A DNA stretch of 64,000 bases, taken from Alkalihalobacillus sp. YIM B00296. GTDB lineage: Bacteria; Bacillota; Bacilli; Bacillales; Fictibacillaceae. The position numbers and the translations under genes are program-made. The notes beneath the pieces were generated by a model. It saw only the letters and a program-made list of their open reading frames with translations, searched no databases and was not told the DNA's origin. The stretch covers positions 62,001-126,000 of the forward strand of contig NZ_JAIBLJ010000002.1 of NCBI RefSeq assembly GCF_020179385.1, given 5' to 3'. Positions 48,569 through 58,144 of the stretch are shown in pieces (position 1 is the stretch's first letter; every line of letters starts with the position of its first letter).

Positions 48569-51217
48569 TTAATTCTTTAATTCTTTGATTCTTTCCTCAA
48601 CCTTTTGTCGGTTATCAAGATACGTTTTCTCTTTTTGACGCTCTTCTTTCACGACTTTTTCAGGTGCTTTCTTGATGAATCCTTCGTTGCTCAGTTTTTT
48701 CTGAACACGTTGAACTTCTGAATCCCATTTCCTATATTCATTTTCCAACCGTTTAATTTCTTCTTCAATATCGATCAGTCCTTCTAGAGGCAAGAAGATT
48801 TCAACACCACTTAAGATAGAGGTCATGGCCTTTTCTGGTGCCTCTAGTTCAAGCCCCATAGCCAGAGGTGCTGGATTACAAAAACGATCCAAATACGAAC
48901 GGTTTTTCTCTAGCTGATCAAGAACGTCCTCGTTATATGGCTTAAGCTGGATTTCGATCGGTTTACTTGGCGGTACGTTCATCTCTGATCGCGTATTACG
49001 AACCGAACGGATAATTTCAGTTAGGATCTTCATTTCTTCGGCCGACTCCTCAAAATGTAGATCTTCACGCTTTTCCGGCCAAGAAGCGACAGTAATGGAT
49101 TCGCCCTTATGCGGGATATGCTGCCATATTTCTTCTGTGATGAATGGCATGAATGGATGAAGCAATCGTAACGTTTGATCGAGGACATAAGCAAGAACAG
49201 ATCTGGTCGTTCTCTTTCTTCCAACATCCTCACCATAAAGAGGAAGCTTTGCCATTTCAATATACCAATCACAGAAATCGTCCCAGATGAAATTGTACAA
49301 GGCTCTGCCAACTTCTCCGAACTCGTAGGCATCAATCAATTTCGTAACAGAATCGATCGTTTCATTCAAACGGGTCAGGATCCATTCGTCAGCAAGTGAT
49401 TTCTCACCATTAAGATCAATTTCGTCTGCTGTCATCCCATCCATGTTCATCAATGCAAACCTAGACGCGTTCCAAATCTTGTTTCCGAAATTCCAAGTCG
49501 ACTCCACCTTCTCCCAATAAAAACGAAGATCGTTTCCAGGTGAACTTCCTGTAGAAAGGAAGAAACGTAATGAGTCAGCACCATACTTATCAATGACATC
49601 CATCGGATCGACGCCGTTACCGAGTGATTTACTCATCTTACGCCCTTCAGAATCCCGTACCAATCCGTGGATCAGAACATCTTTAAATGGACGCTCCCCG
49701 GTGAATTCAAGTCCTTGGAAAATCATGCGTGCAACCCAGAAGAAGATGATATCGTAACCTGTCACTAATAAATCAGTTGAATAATAACGCTTGAAATCAG
49801 CAGCGTTTTCATCAGGCCAACCCATCGTCGAAAATGGCCAAAGGGCAGAACTGAACCATGTATCGAGTACATCTTCATCCTGATTCCAGTTTTCCGGATC
49901 TTCTGGAGCTGTACGACCAACGTAGAGTTCACCAGTTTGTTTATGGTACCAGGCTGGAATTCGATGTCCCCACCATAATTGACGGCTGATACACCAATCG
50001 CGAATATTCTCTATCCAATGCATATAAGTCTTTTCGAAGCGTTCCGGAACGAAATGAACTTTGTTTTCTTGTTTCTGGAGCTGGATTGCTTGATCAGCTA
50101 ATGGTTGCATTTTTACAAACCATTGTGTGGAAAGATAAGGTTCTACAACAGCTCCACTTCTCTCCGAGTGTCCTATTGAATGCATGTGCTCTTCAATTTT
50201 GAACAGGACTCCCTGATCTTGAAGGTCCTTGACGATCCTCTTTCGACATTCAAAGCGATCCAATCCTTGATAAGGACCCGCCTCTTCATTCATCGTTCCT
50301 CCTTCATCCATGACAAGGATTCTTTGAAGGTTATGACGGTTTCCAATTTCAAAGTCATTCGGGTCATGTGCTGGCGTAATTTTTACAGCACCTGATCCGA
50401 ATTCCATATCAACATAATCGTCCGCTACGATTTCTATTTTCCGGTTCGTAATCGGAAGCTTGACTTTCTTGCCGATCAGTCCCTTGTATCGATCATCCTC
50501 AGGATGGACAGCTACCGCAGTATCCCCAAGCATCGTTTCCGGACGGGTAGTCGCTACCTCAATATGACCACTTCCATCCGCTAACGGGTATTTCATGTGG
50601 TAAAGAGAACCCTGTACGTCCTGGTAAATAACCTCGATATCTGATAAAGCTGTCTTTGTTTGAGGATCCCAGTTGATGATGTATTCGCCTCGGTAAATAA
50701 GATCCTTTTCATATAGTGAAACGAAAACCTCTTTAACCGCATCAGATAATCTTTCGTCAAGCGTGAAACGTTCACGTGAATAATCAAGGGAAAGCCCTAA
50801 TTTCGACCATTGTTTACGGATGAACTCAGCATATTCATGTTTCCATTCCCAAGATACCTCAAGGAATTTCTCGCGGCCGAGGTCGTATCTAGAGGTTCCT
50901 TCTTCCTTTAGTTTCCCTTCAACTTTCGCCTGTGTAGCGATTCCTGCATGATCCATCCCTGGCAACCATAATGCATCGTAGCCCTGCATACGCTTGGTAC
51001 GGATCATAATATCTTGTAACGTCGTATCCCAGGCATGCCCTAGGTGTAGTTTTCCTGTTACGTTCGGAGGTGGGATGACAATGGTGTAAGGCTTCTTGTC
51101 TTCACCGCCTTTTGCTTCAAAAAATCTTCCATCCAACCAATATTGATACCATTTTTCTTCTGCCTTTTGGGGATCATATTTAGTCGGCATCGATATCTCT
51201 TGTTCTTGCTTAGCCAT
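48569..51217 (-). CDS. valS: Valyl-tRNA synthetase
   Basis: Class I synthetase with editing domain. 882 residues: HIGH-equivalent [14 protein letters not shown] near 50, connective-peptide editing domain ([17 protein letters not shown] near 225), KMSKS in [11 protein letters not shown] near 525, anticodon-binding helical domain and a C-terminal coiled-coil arm (about 815-880, rich in Glu/Lys heptads). ATG 51217 with AGGAGG. Controlled by a valine T-box; the leader is unusually long because of an intergenic repeat (51319-51669) between terminator and start. Confidence 0.98.
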   Translation of the reverse strand: MAKQEQEISMPTKYDPQKAEEKWYQYWLDGRFFEAKGGEDKKPYTIVIPPPNVTGKLHLGHAWDTTLQDIMIRTKRMQGYDALWLPGMDHAGIATQAKVEGKLKEEGTSRYDLGREKFLEVSWEWKHEYAEFIRKQWSKLGLSLDYSRERFTLDERLSDAVKEVFVSLYEKDLIYRGEYIINWDPQTKTALSDIEVIYQDVQGSLYHMKYPLADGSGHIEVATTRPETMLGDTAVAVHPEDDRYKGLIGKKVKLPITNRKIEIVADDYVDMEFGSGAVKITPAHDPNDFEIGNRHNLQRILVMDEGGTMNEEAGPYQGLDRFECRKRIVKDLQDQGVLFKIEEHMHSIGHSERSGAVVEPYLSTQWFVKMQPLADQAIQLQKQENKVHFVPERFEKTYMHWIENIRDWCISRQLWWGHRIPAWYHKQTGELYVGRTAPEDPENWNQDEDVLDTWFSSALWPFSTMGWPDENAADFKRYYSTDLLVTGYDIIFFWVARMIFQGLEFTGERPFKDVLIHGLVRDSEGRKMSKSLGNGVDPMDVIDKYGADSLRFFLSTGSSPGNDLRFYWEKVESTWNFGNKIWNASRFALMNMDGMTADEIDLNGEKSLADEWILTRLNETIDSVTKLIDAYEFGEVGRALYNFIWDDFCDWYIEMAKLPLYGEDVGRKRTTRSVLAYVLDQTLRLLHPFMPFITEEIWQHIPHKGESITVASWPEKREDLHFEESAEEMKILTEIIRSVRNTRSEMNVPPSKPIEIQLKPYNEDVLDQLEKNRSYLDRFCNPAPLAMGLELEAPEKAMTSILSGVEIFLPLEGLIDIEEEIKRLENEYRKWDSEVQRVQKKLSNEGFIKKAPEKVVKEERQKEKTYLDNRQKVEERIKELKN

Positions 51218-51318
51218 TTTTTACTCCTCCTTAAAACTTTTCTACATTGCCCTATTAATAATTTTTTTGAAATATTGGATTATGAAAATTCTTATAAAAA
51301 GAGACTATAGTAGATCCT

Positions 51319-51669
51319 GTTGATTTTTCAATCGGGAATTTTCTTTAAGCGAAATTCGCGACTCCCGCAGGAACAGCGAGCCAAGCAAGACCCCGCAGCG
51401 ACCTGCAATTTAAGGATCTTCGACTAAAAACCCACGTCCTGTGGGGAACGTCGAAGCCAGCACATCCTGTGCAAGTGAGGAGAGTTGCGGAATTAGGCTA
51501 ATCCAGAGAAGTGATGTCTAGTTCAGCGACCAGTCACTTGGATCACTTCAAACTTCCTGCGGCGGCGACAGCCTCCTCGTCAGTCTACAGTGATCTGCGT
51601 GCGTGACTATCGGGTCGCTTCCGCTTTTCTTTCGCACGCGGAAAGGGAGTGAATTTCGCAGAGATCAAC
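51319..51669. repeat. Intergenic hairpin repeat, long copy in the valS leader
   Basis: 351 bp bounded by GTTGAT (51319-51324) and ATCAAC (51664-51669), with sub-terminal gcgaaattcgcgactcc / gggagtgaatttcgc. The interior is the reverse complement of the 8088-8470 copy: gcgacctgcaatttaaggatc, gccagcacatcctgtgcaag, ccagtcacttggatcactt, agcctcctcgtc. It lacks the ~55-bp block with the conserved core found at 8088, 30676 and 62999. The minus-strand frames inside are not credible genes. Confidence 0.7.
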
Positions 51670-51688
51670 GAATACATGACCAAAAAAT

Positions 51689-51950
51689 AAAAAAACCTCT
51701 TTCGCATCCTCAAAGGACGAAAGAAGTTCGCGGTACCACCTTTGTTTGCAGCACAAAACATACCAGGCTGCACACCTCAAATCGATAACGGTTTCAATTC
51801 CGACTCCTCTTACTGATCGGTTCAGAGAAGTTGCTCAAGGGCGACGTTCAACTGCTACCTCCTGAGAAATCTTTCAGCAGATGATTTCTCTCTCTTTAGG
51901 TTTCACAATTTACTCTTCCCTATCGAAGCTTACTATTTTAGGACTTATTA
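51689..51950 (-). promoter_or_regulatory. T-box leader of valS (and folC)
   Basis: Minus strand T-box AAAGGTGGTACCGCG at 51729-51743, followed by the terminator 51689-51730 (CTTCTTTCGTCCT-ttg-AGGATGCGAAAGAG then seven T). Upstream the stem I hallmarks are in order: AGTA turn, AGAGAG, and a specifier GTC (Val) at 51843-51845 within ttgaacGTCgccc. Read-through requires uncharged tRNA(Val). Confidence 0.95.
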
Positions 51951-51959
51951 GTAGTATAT

Positions 51960-51989
51960 AGTTTACCTTTTGAATTGTCTTATCGTCAA
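51960..51989 (-). promoter_or_regulatory. Sigma-A promoter of valS
   Basis: Minus strand TTGACG (51984-51989), 18-nt spacer, TAAACT (51960-51965), directly upstream of the T-box leader. Confidence 0.65.
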
Positions 51990-52027
51990 TAGGCTTTCCA
52001 CAAATTTTCTCTTTTAAACGAAAATGG

Positions 52028-52060
52028 TACGGAAAATGGGTAGGTGTCATACCATATAAT
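52028..52060 (+). promoter_or_regulatory. Candidate promoter of the 65-aa gene (sigma-K-like or -10 only)
   Basis: tACg (52028-52031), 16-nt spacer, CATACCATA (52048-52056) fits the loose sigma-K pattern; an overlapping TATAAT (52055-52060) lacks a good -35. The inverted pair ATGGTA (52024-52029) / TACCAT (52050-52055) spans it. Confidence 0.3.
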
Positions 52061-52091
52061 ATAGCCATAAAACAGAGAAAGGAGCATTCCG

Positions 52092-52289
52092 ATGAGGAAA
52101 CGTCGAGGATTCAACAAATATCGTTTTCAATATCATCTACGCCAGTTCCGGAGCATCTGTGAACAATTTGTCTTTCCATTATTGATTTTCCAAGCGATCC
52201 GGACCCTCCTATTCCCCTCTGCGTTCGATATCATTCTTGTGGTTATCCTTTTAGCGCTCCATTTGGCGATTTATTATGAATTCTGGTGA
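52092..52289 (+). CDS. Small basic membrane protein, 65 aa
   Basis: Unrecognised. ATG 52092 with a strong AAAGGAG site at good distance and a promoter-like sequence upstream, so it is likely real. The N-terminal 20 residues are strongly basic (MRKRRGFNKYRFQYHLRQF), followed by one or two hydrophobic segments (about 27-42 and 45-62) with little polar sequence between them. Plus strand, between the valS promoter (divergent) and ysxE (convergent). A spore role is suggested only by neighbours and the possible sigma-K site. Confidence 0.6.
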   Translation: MRKRRGFNKYRFQYHLRQFRSICEQFVFPLLIFQAIRTLLFPSAFDIILVVILLALHLAIYYEFW

Positions 52290-52342
52290 TACACCTGTCT
52301 GAATTCCTTTTATCAATCAAACCAATTACCTTTATAGACACC

Positions 52343-52370
52343 AAAAAAACCCTGCCATAAGCAGAGTTAT
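52343..52370. terminator. Terminator between the 65-aa gene and ysxE
   Basis: Minus strand AACTCTGC-ttat-GGCAGGGTT followed by TTTTTT; serves ysxE and possibly both directions. Confidence 0.7.
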
Positions 52371-53371
52371 TAATTTGGTATCGTATAAAGGAATTGATCG
52401 GTAAATCGATCGAGTGACTTCATCACATTCAGTTTCCGATCCAATTTACGGACAAGTTCAAGCTGGGAGATGTCAGAAGAACCTTGGTACAGCTGGATTG
52501 TCGAGAATACTGGTTCCGGAAACTTCAAGTAACTTGCTAATAAGACCTTTTCTTCCGGCAACAATGGGAGATGGGATTCATATCGATCTAGCCACTCTAT
52601 TGCCCTTTGCTCACTCCATTCAGGATACTGTGCAGCGGTTCTGAAGAAATATGCCAAGTCCCTGACCGGAGTATCCAGAATTGCCCGTTCGAAATTGATG
52701 AAGCTTCCTTCGCCAAGTCCATCCTGGACGACATGCCCTCTGAATGGACGTCCATGGCATAAGGCGCTTCGATAGCGTTTATGCTCCTCGCACCCTTTAT
52801 ACCATTCTGAAACCTTCTGTTTCGCCTCTTCGGCAATCCGCATCATTTTATGGAACTGTGAAAGATATCGAAGTTCAAATGGAGAAATATACGTTTGTCG
52901 CTCGGCTAATTCTGTGAACCTCTCCATTTCAAGCTGCCGTTGTTCAAAACGTCTTGAAAGTCCGTTGAAAGAATCCTTGATCACATCTTCAGAAAATGAC
53001 TGGGCTTTAACCGTATTCGCATGTAGTTTCCCGAGCTCATCTATGATGAAATCTTCATAGGGGAAGCTTGAACGGGAGTCACTTTCATACCACCTTGTCA
53101 CATAAAAGTAACGGTTTTTCGCAATGACATATGGATCACCATATTTAGTCAAGGTCAATGGAACAACATGGTCGTAACCAAGTTCATTGAGCCGATCCAT
53201 ACAATGTAAAAACCAATCCATCTGCTCTTTGTTCATGGTCGTTTCCTTAAGAGCAAAAGTCCCCCGCTTTGTGGTGATACGCTGAACCCGACCATAAGAC
53301 TCGATCTTTTCAGGGAACAGATCATAATAATATAAGATGATGCCGTCTACTGACATTGATGTTGCTTTCAT
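52370..53371 (-). CDS. ysxE: Spore coat-associated kinase-like protein YsxE
   Basis: CotS/YsxE family, related to aminoglycoside phosphotransferases and found in the spore coat. 333 residues from ATG 53371 with AAGGTGG; overlaps the stop of the upstream gene as ATGA. N-lobe (ITTKRGTFALKET with the ATP-lysine) and C-lobe with LCHGRPFRGHVV near residue 215, where the usual catalytic HGD is HGR, then FINFERAILDTPVRDLAYFF. Loss of the catalytic Asp suggests a pseudokinase. Follows spoVID as in B. subtilis, with one extra gene between. Confidence 0.9.
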   Translation of the reverse strand: MKATSMSVDGIILYYYDLFPEKIESYGRVQRITTKRGTFALKETTMNKEQMDWFLHCMDRLNELGYDHVVPLTLTKYGDPYVIAKNRYFYVTRWYESDSRSSFPYEDFIIDELGKLHANTVKAQSFSEDVIKDSFNGLSRRFEQRQLEMERFTELAERQTYISPFELRYLSQFHKMMRIAEEAKQKVSEWYKGCEEHKRYRSALCHGRPFRGHVVQDGLGEGSFINFERAILDTPVRDLAYFFRTAAQYPEWSEQRAIEWLDRYESHLPLLPEEKVLLASYLKFPEPVFSTIQLYQGSSDISQLELVRKLDRKLNVMKSLDRFTDQFLYTIPN

Positions 53372-54279
53372 CGTACCACCTTCTTTGCCCTGTGCTCTAT
53401 CCAGCGACAAACTTCTTCAACGAGGGTCCGATTCGATTCCCATTCCCTTTCAAACTGATCCAAGATCTCACTGACAGAATGATCATCTGTCGAGTCGAGC
53501 CGTCGTACACACCTCTGAACTTCTCTTGGAGCAATAAGGTCAGCAGCCAACAATTGATCATAACCGCCTTCAAGCGGAAAGTGATCATGAATGGCATCCA
53601 ACAATTTATACATAGATTTGGTATCAGTGGCTAACCGCCAATCTGAAAGAAAATCGCATAAACCGTGCATGCTTCTCTCAGGAGGCTCATTACCACCTTG
53701 CCAAAACAATCTTCCATGGACACGCTTTCCTTGATGGGTCAGGATTGAAGGCTCTAATGACGGGATTTTCAAATGTCTATACCGGTTTCTTATCGTTTCA
53801 ACGGTCCTGATTCGTCTTTTCGCCTCAGGTAAGCTTCGGTTGAGAATCGGTATGTTCAGGTCTGAGCGGTCCACACCATATTGCTGCACCATTTGTTCCC
53901 TTGTTTCAGAGAAATGCTCATTTTCATATATTGGTTGTTCAATCCCCTGGGACAATAATTTCCCGAGCAACATACCCCATGTTTGTTCATGGCTATGCTT
54001 CGGAAAAGGTTCATACCGTTCATCATGGAGGGTCAGGAAATGGTCTTCAAAAGGGAGGAACCAATTCGCATCCAATGTCCGTATCATACGATCTGTCAAC
54101 AATGTATTGCTCTCCAGCTGCTCCCTCCAATTAAAATGCCAGGTCATCGTCCTCTCATCTGTCCAGATTCGGACTCTTTTCGTACCGGCATCCGTTTCAA
54201 GAACTTCATTTTTATGTTTCCAACGTAAAGGCTTTAATGGGTAGTGTTTTTCGATGAGCTCCAGTATATCCATGCTCAT
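53368..54279 (-). CDS. Unrecognised protein between spoVID and ysxE, probably a divergent YsxE/CotS-like pseudokinase
   Basis: 303 residues. No family is evident at first sight, but read beside YsxE the layout matches: an N-terminal beta-rich part (NEVLETDAGTKRVRIW), the segment MTWHFNWREQL facing YsxE MDWFLHCMDRL, then VHGRLFWQ near residue 200 facing YsxE CHGRPFRG, followed by CDFLSDWRLATDTKSMYKLL facing FINFERAILDTPVRDLAYFF. Both have HGR for the catalytic HGD. ATG 54279, 12 bases after the spoVID stop; its end is coupled to ysxE by ATGA. Homology to YsxE is my inference from these alignments by eye; a coat or SpoVID-related role is suggested by the operon. Confidence 0.75.
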   Translation of the reverse strand: MSMDILELIEKHYPLKPLRWKHKNEVLETDAGTKRVRIWTDERTMTWHFNWREQLESNTLLTDRMIRTLDANWFLPFEDHFLTLHDERYEPFPKHSHEQTWGMLLGKLLSQGIEQPIYENEHFSETREQMVQQYGVDRSDLNIPILNRSLPEAKRRIRTVETIRNRYRHLKIPSLEPSILTHQGKRVHGRLFWQGGNEPPERSMHGLCDFLSDWRLATDTKSMYKLLDAIHDHFPLEGGYDQLLAADLIAPREVQRCVRRLDSTDDHSVSEILDQFEREWESNRTLVEEVCRWIEHRAKKVVR

Positions 54280-54291
54280 AACAACACCGTC

Positions 54292-55398
54292 CTAACGTAC
54301 GGAGACTGGTATATATAAAATTTGTCCTTCTTCAATCTCTTCGCTCTCCAAGCGATTGACCCTCATAAGTTGGCTTGCCGGGATATCATATCTTCCGGCG
54401 ATTGAATCCAATGAATCGCCTGCTTGGATAATACACATTTTCATTTTCGTTAGTTCTTCATCGTCCCTTGTCAGCATTTTTGTTAAATATAGTGCATTCT
54501 CTTCACGCGGCGGACGATGCGAAGAGCCCTCCACTTCCTCATGATCATCATTTTCTTCAATTTCTTCCTCGTAATCATACTCCTCGTCATTTTCCTCGTA
54601 CTCATACTCATCAGGGCGATAAGGCTCTTCCTCTTCTTCATACTCTTCCTCATAATCAGAGGTATCCGAGTTACGCAAGTCACTGAGATGGCCATATGCG
54701 TCAGAATAATCATAACGCTCTTCACTTCTGCTTAAAAATTCCACTTGGGGTTCTCTTCTTTCGGCTTTATACTCCATCTCTTCTTCGTGTTCGTCAGGTT
54801 CTGGAGATCTGCGTGCTTCGAACTCTAAAATCGGAAATGGATTCGAGCCACCTTCATATAATTCATGATCGTCCTCGTCATCTTCTTCACGAGTCTCATA
54901 TACGTCATCATTTTCATAAACCGATTCTTGGTTCTCGAATTCTTCACTAACATATCCATGATTTTCATATACACCTGATACACTGACGGCTGCAAAAACT
55001 TCAATACACGAAGGAGTCGGCATTTCATAATTGAAATCATCAACGGTAACGAGAAGTTCATCTTTATCAAGCACGCGATTTTTCGGCAGGGTGATATCCA
55101 CTGGAAAACGGTGGTCCAGTTTCACTACATCATCGGAGACCTCATTCAATTGGGAAAATGAACGATAACCAAGAAAAGTAGATTCTTCTGAGGCAGTCTC
55201 TTCCTCAGTTTGATCCGCACACCTGTATTCACCCGTTAAGCAGAGATAGCCTTTGATGCATATTTGATCATCTACCTCTTCGATTGTAACTTCAGGATTT
55301 AAATCGACCGTGTAAAGTTCCTCAACCTCCTGTCCCTTATTGAGCCATACTGATTCCTCTATTGAAAACTCTAACTTAGACTGATTGTGCTCTGTCAA
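54292..55398 (-). CDS. spoVID: Stage VI sporulation protein D (SpoVID)
   Basis: Morphogenetic protein needed for coat encasement; binds SpoIVA and SafA. 368 residues, clearly shorter than the ~575 of B. subtilis. N-terminal conserved domain (EFSIEESVWLNKGQEVEEL; ICIKGYLCLTGEY; FPVDITLPKNRV), a long acidic low-complexity middle (about 180-290, Glu/Asp/Tyr runs), the conserved NALYLTKMLTRDDEELTKMKMC and a C-terminal LysM (IIQAGDSLDSIAGRYDIPASQ, in parts). TTG start at 55398 after GGGGGAG. A CATACATA sigma-E-type -10 lies upstream at about 55444-55451. Confidence 0.92.
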   Translation of the reverse strand: MTEHNQSKLEFSIEESVWLNKGQEVEELYTVDLNPEVTIEEVDDQICIKGYLCLTGEYRCADQTEEETASEESTFLGYRSFSQLNEVSDDVVKLDHRFPVDITLPKNRVLDKDELLVTVDDFNYEMPTPSCIEVFAAVSVSGVYENHGYVSEEFENQESVYENDDVYETREEDDEDDHELYEGGSNPFPILEFEARRSPEPDEHEEEMEYKAERREPQVEFLSRSEERYDYSDAYGHLSDLRNSDTSDYEEEYEEEEEPYRPDEYEYEENDEEYDYEEEIEENDDHEEVEGSSHRPPREENALYLTKMLTRDDEELTKMKMCIIQAGDSLDSIAGRYDIPASQLMRVNRLESEEIEEGQILYIPVSVR

Positions 55399-55583
55399 AG
55401 CAAGCTCCCCCTCTCAACACAAATATTCCTGTACAATACAGGTGTATGTATGAGCCAAGATTTTATGCTTAAAAATGACATGGAGAAGATAGATTGTCCC
55501 TGCCTTCTCGGTGGAATAAGCTCCCTATGATTGTCTTATGAGGCCCTTTTAAAAGAAAAAACAGAAGTTAAGGTGCCTATCTG

Positions 55584-55790
55584 AAATCAGAATTTGAGGT
55601 ACTCATAACGGCTTCATGGGACCTTGAAAACTCGCAAATCGGAATTTGAGGTACTCATAACGGCTTCATGAGACCTTGAAAACTCGCAAATCAGAATTTG
55701 AGGTCCTCATAATGACTTCATGAGACCCTGAAAACACGAAAATCAGAATATGAGGTACTCATAACGGCTTCATAAGACCCTTGAAACAAA
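55584..55790. repeat. 52-bp tandem repeat, four units
   Basis: The phrase gaggtactcataacggcttc begins at 55596, 55648, 55700 and 55752: exactly 52 bases apart each time. Units differ at a few positions (third unit gaggtcctcataatgac). 52 is not a multiple of three, no spacers separate units, and no frame runs through. Lies between the hemL terminator and spoVID. Origin and role unknown. Confidence 0.95.
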
Positions 55791-55828
55791 AAAGCAGACC
55801 GGATACCATTGATATCCTGCCTGCTTTA
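55788..55828 (-). terminator. Intrinsic terminator after hemL
   Basis: Minus strand AAAGCAGGCAGGATA-loop-TATCCGGTCTGCTTT followed by TTT; ends the hem operon. Confidence 0.88.
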
Positions 55829-55838
55829 TTTTTAGTAT

Positions 55839-57146
55839 TCACTTTTGCAAAAATTCTGCGACTGCCTTGAATGCATTTTCACTTGCTTCAATCGTACGTT
55901 CGATATCTTCATCGAAGTGTTTTGTAGATAAGAATAATCCTTCAAATTGTGATGGAGGAATCGAGATGCCTTGATTGATCATCGACTTGAAATAGACGGT
56001 GAATGCTCCGAGATTTGATGAACTGGCTGTTTCATAATTGATGACTTCATTGTCAGTGAAGAACAGCCCGACCATTGAACCTGCCCGGTTGATATGATGT
56101 GGAACCCTATACTTTTCTGCAGCTTCAGAAAGACCCTGTTCCAGACGATCTGCTTTCTTCCCGAATTCGATATAAGACTCCTCAGTCAACTGGCGAAGGG
56201 TTTCATAACCAGCAGTCATCGCCAATGGATTTCCTGATAATGTTCCAGCCTGGTAGATCGGTCCGCTCGGGGCAATTTGATCCATGATTTCTTTTTTACC
56301 ACCATACGCTCCAACCGGAAGGCCGCCACCAATCACTTTTCCAAGACAGGTCAAATCAGGTGTCACGCCGAAATGGCCTTGTGCACATTGATACCCGACA
56401 CGGAAACCAGTCATTACTTCATCAAAAATCAATAAGGTGCCGTGGTCCGTGGTGATTTCCCGCAAGAATTCCAAGAAACCATCTTTAGGGGGAACAACGC
56501 CCATATTCCCTGCAACAGGTTCAACGATGACCCCAGCAATATCATCACTGTATTGCTCAAAAGCATAACGTACGCTTTCTTGATCATTGTAAGGGACCGT
56601 AATCGTATTTTGTGCAATCGATTCAGGTACACCCGGGCTATCCGGCAATCCAAGTGTTGCTACACCAGAGCCAGCCTTTATGAGTAGGGAATCACCGTGA
56701 CCGTGATAACAGCCTTCAAATTTCAAAATCTTGTTTCGGCCTGTATAACCGCGCGCCAGACGAAGAGCACTCATTGTGGCTTCGGTTCCTGAGTTCACCA
56801 TTCTTATGACATCAATAGATGCGACACGCTCTATTACCAATTCGGCCAATTTCGTCTCCATTTCATGTGGGGCACCGAAGCTCGTTCCAAACTCAGTCAC
56901 TTTTTTCAATGCTTCAACAACCTGATCATCCGCATGACCGAGGATCAAAGGTCCCCAGCTCAACACATAATCGATGTATTCATTGTCATCCAAGTCATAG
57001 ATCTTCGAACCTTTCCCGCGTTTCATATAAATCGGATCCATATCAACAGACTTGAAGGCACGGACTGGACTGTTCACTCCTCCTGGCATAAGTGGTGTCG
57101 CCTCTGAAAAAGCTTCCTCTGATTTTTCGAATGTACGATTATTCAT
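55839..57146 (-). CDS. hemL: Glutamate-1-semialdehyde 2,1-aminomutase
   Basis: PLP enzyme of the C5 haem pathway: glutamate-1-semialdehyde to 5-aminolevulinate. 435 residues from ATG 57146 ([10 protein letters not shown]) with AGGAAGGGTG; the frame is open to 57167. [17 protein letters not shown] near 120, FDEVMTGFR near 243 and the PLP-lysine in [16 protein letters not shown] near 268. Last gene of hemAXCDBL. Confidence 0.97.
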   Translation of the reverse strand: MNNRTFEKSEEAFSEATPLMPGGVNSPVRAFKSVDMDPIYMKRGKGSKIYDLDDNEYIDYVLSWGPLILGHADDQVVEALKKVTEFGTSFGAPHEMETKLAELVIERVASIDVIRMVNSGTEATMSALRLARGYTGRNKILKFEGCYHGHGDSLLIKAGSGVATLGLPDSPGVPESIAQNTITVPYNDQESVRYAFEQYSDDIAGVIVEPVAGNMGVVPPKDGFLEFLREITTDHGTLLIFDEVMTGFRVGYQCAQGHFGVTPDLTCLGKVIGGGLPVGAYGGKKEIMDQIAPSGPIYQAGTLSGNPLAMTAGYETLRQLTEESYIEFGKKADRLEQGLSEAAEKYRVPHHINRAGSMVGLFFTDNEVINYETASSSNLGAFTVYFKSMINQGISIPPSQFEGLFLSTKHFDEDIERTIEASENAFKAVAEFLQK

Positions 57147-57166
57147 CTTAACACCCTTCCTATCCA

Positions 57167-58144
57167 TTATCTTTCATCAATGTATCGTGCTGCATCTTTT
57201 GCAAAATAAGTGATGATCAAATCTGCACCTGCCCGTTTCATTCCAGTAAGCTTTTCAAGGACAATATCCTTTTCATCGATCCAGCCATTTTGTGAGGCGG
57301 CTTTGATCATCGAGTACTCCCCGCTGACATTGTAAGCTACAAGAGGAAGCGGGAAACGATCCTTCAACTCGCGCAGAATATCGAGATAAGCGAGCGCAGG
57401 CTTGACCATGAGAAAGTCTGCCCCTTCTTCGTAATCCGATTGAGCTTCGCGAATCGCTTCGAGACGATTAGACGGATCCATCTGATAGGTTTTACGATCA
57501 CCGAATTGTGGTGAACTATGTGCAGCATCACGGAATGGACCGTAGAAAGCAGATGCATATTTGACCGCATAGGACATGATCGGGATATCTTCAAATCCGG
57601 CTTCATCAAGTCCTGCACGTATAGCCGCTACGAACCCATCCATCATGTTGGAGGGTGCAATGATATCTGCTCCAGCCTGAGCTTGTGAGACTGCGGTCTG
57701 TGACAATAACTCCAACGACTGGTCATTCAAAACGTCACCATCATGGATGACACCACAATGGCCGTGATCTGTGTACTGACAGAGGCACGTATCGGCAATC
57801 ACTGTCAATGATGGATAGTTTTCCTTGATGTACGTGATTGAGCGTTGGACGATCCCATTTACTTCGTAAGCAGAAGTACCACGTTCATCTTTATGCTTCG
57901 GAACCCCGAAAACGATGACGGATTGAAGACCTACGCCTGTAATCTCATCAAGCTCTTCATGAAGACGGTCCAAGGAATAATGAAAAACGCCTGGCATCGA
58001 ACCAACCTCTTCTTTAATCCCTTCACCTTCCACAATAAAGAGCGGGTAAATCATATCTTCTTTTCGTAAAAAAGTTTCTCGTACTAACGAACGCATACTT
58101 GCAGTTCTTCTTAACCGGCGATGTCGCTGAAAGGCATTGTTCAT
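57167..58144 (-). CDS. hemB: Delta-aminolevulinic acid dehydratase (porphobilinogen synthase)
   Basis: Joins two aminolevulinates to porphobilinogen. 325 residues. Schiff-base lysines in [13 protein letters not shown] (near 200) and [10 protein letters not shown] (near 252). The metal site [14 protein letters not shown] (near 120) keeps three cysteines, so the enzyme is the zinc-dependent type. ATG 58144 overlaps the hemD stop as ATGA. Confidence 0.98.
   Translation of the reverse strand: MNNAFQRHRRLRRTASMRSLVRETFLRKEDMIYPLFIVEGEGIKEEVGSMPGVFHYSLDRLHEELDEITGVGLQSVIVFGVPKHKDERGTSAYEVNGIVQRSITYIKENYPSLTVIADTCLCQYTDHGHCGVIHDGDVLNDQSLELLSQTAVSQAQAGADIIAPSNMMDGFVAAIRAGLDEAGFEDIPIMSYAVKYASAFYGPFRDAAHSSPQFGDRKTYQMDPSNRLEAIREAQSDYEEGADFLMVKPALAYLDILRELKDRFPLPLVAYNVSGEYSMIKAASQNGWIDEKDIVLEKLTGMKRAGADLIITYFAKDAARYIDER

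Noticed and set aside
55584-55790. Could the 52-bp array be a CRISPR?
   Set aside because: Units abut with no unique spacers, the period covers the entire unit, and no cas gene is present.
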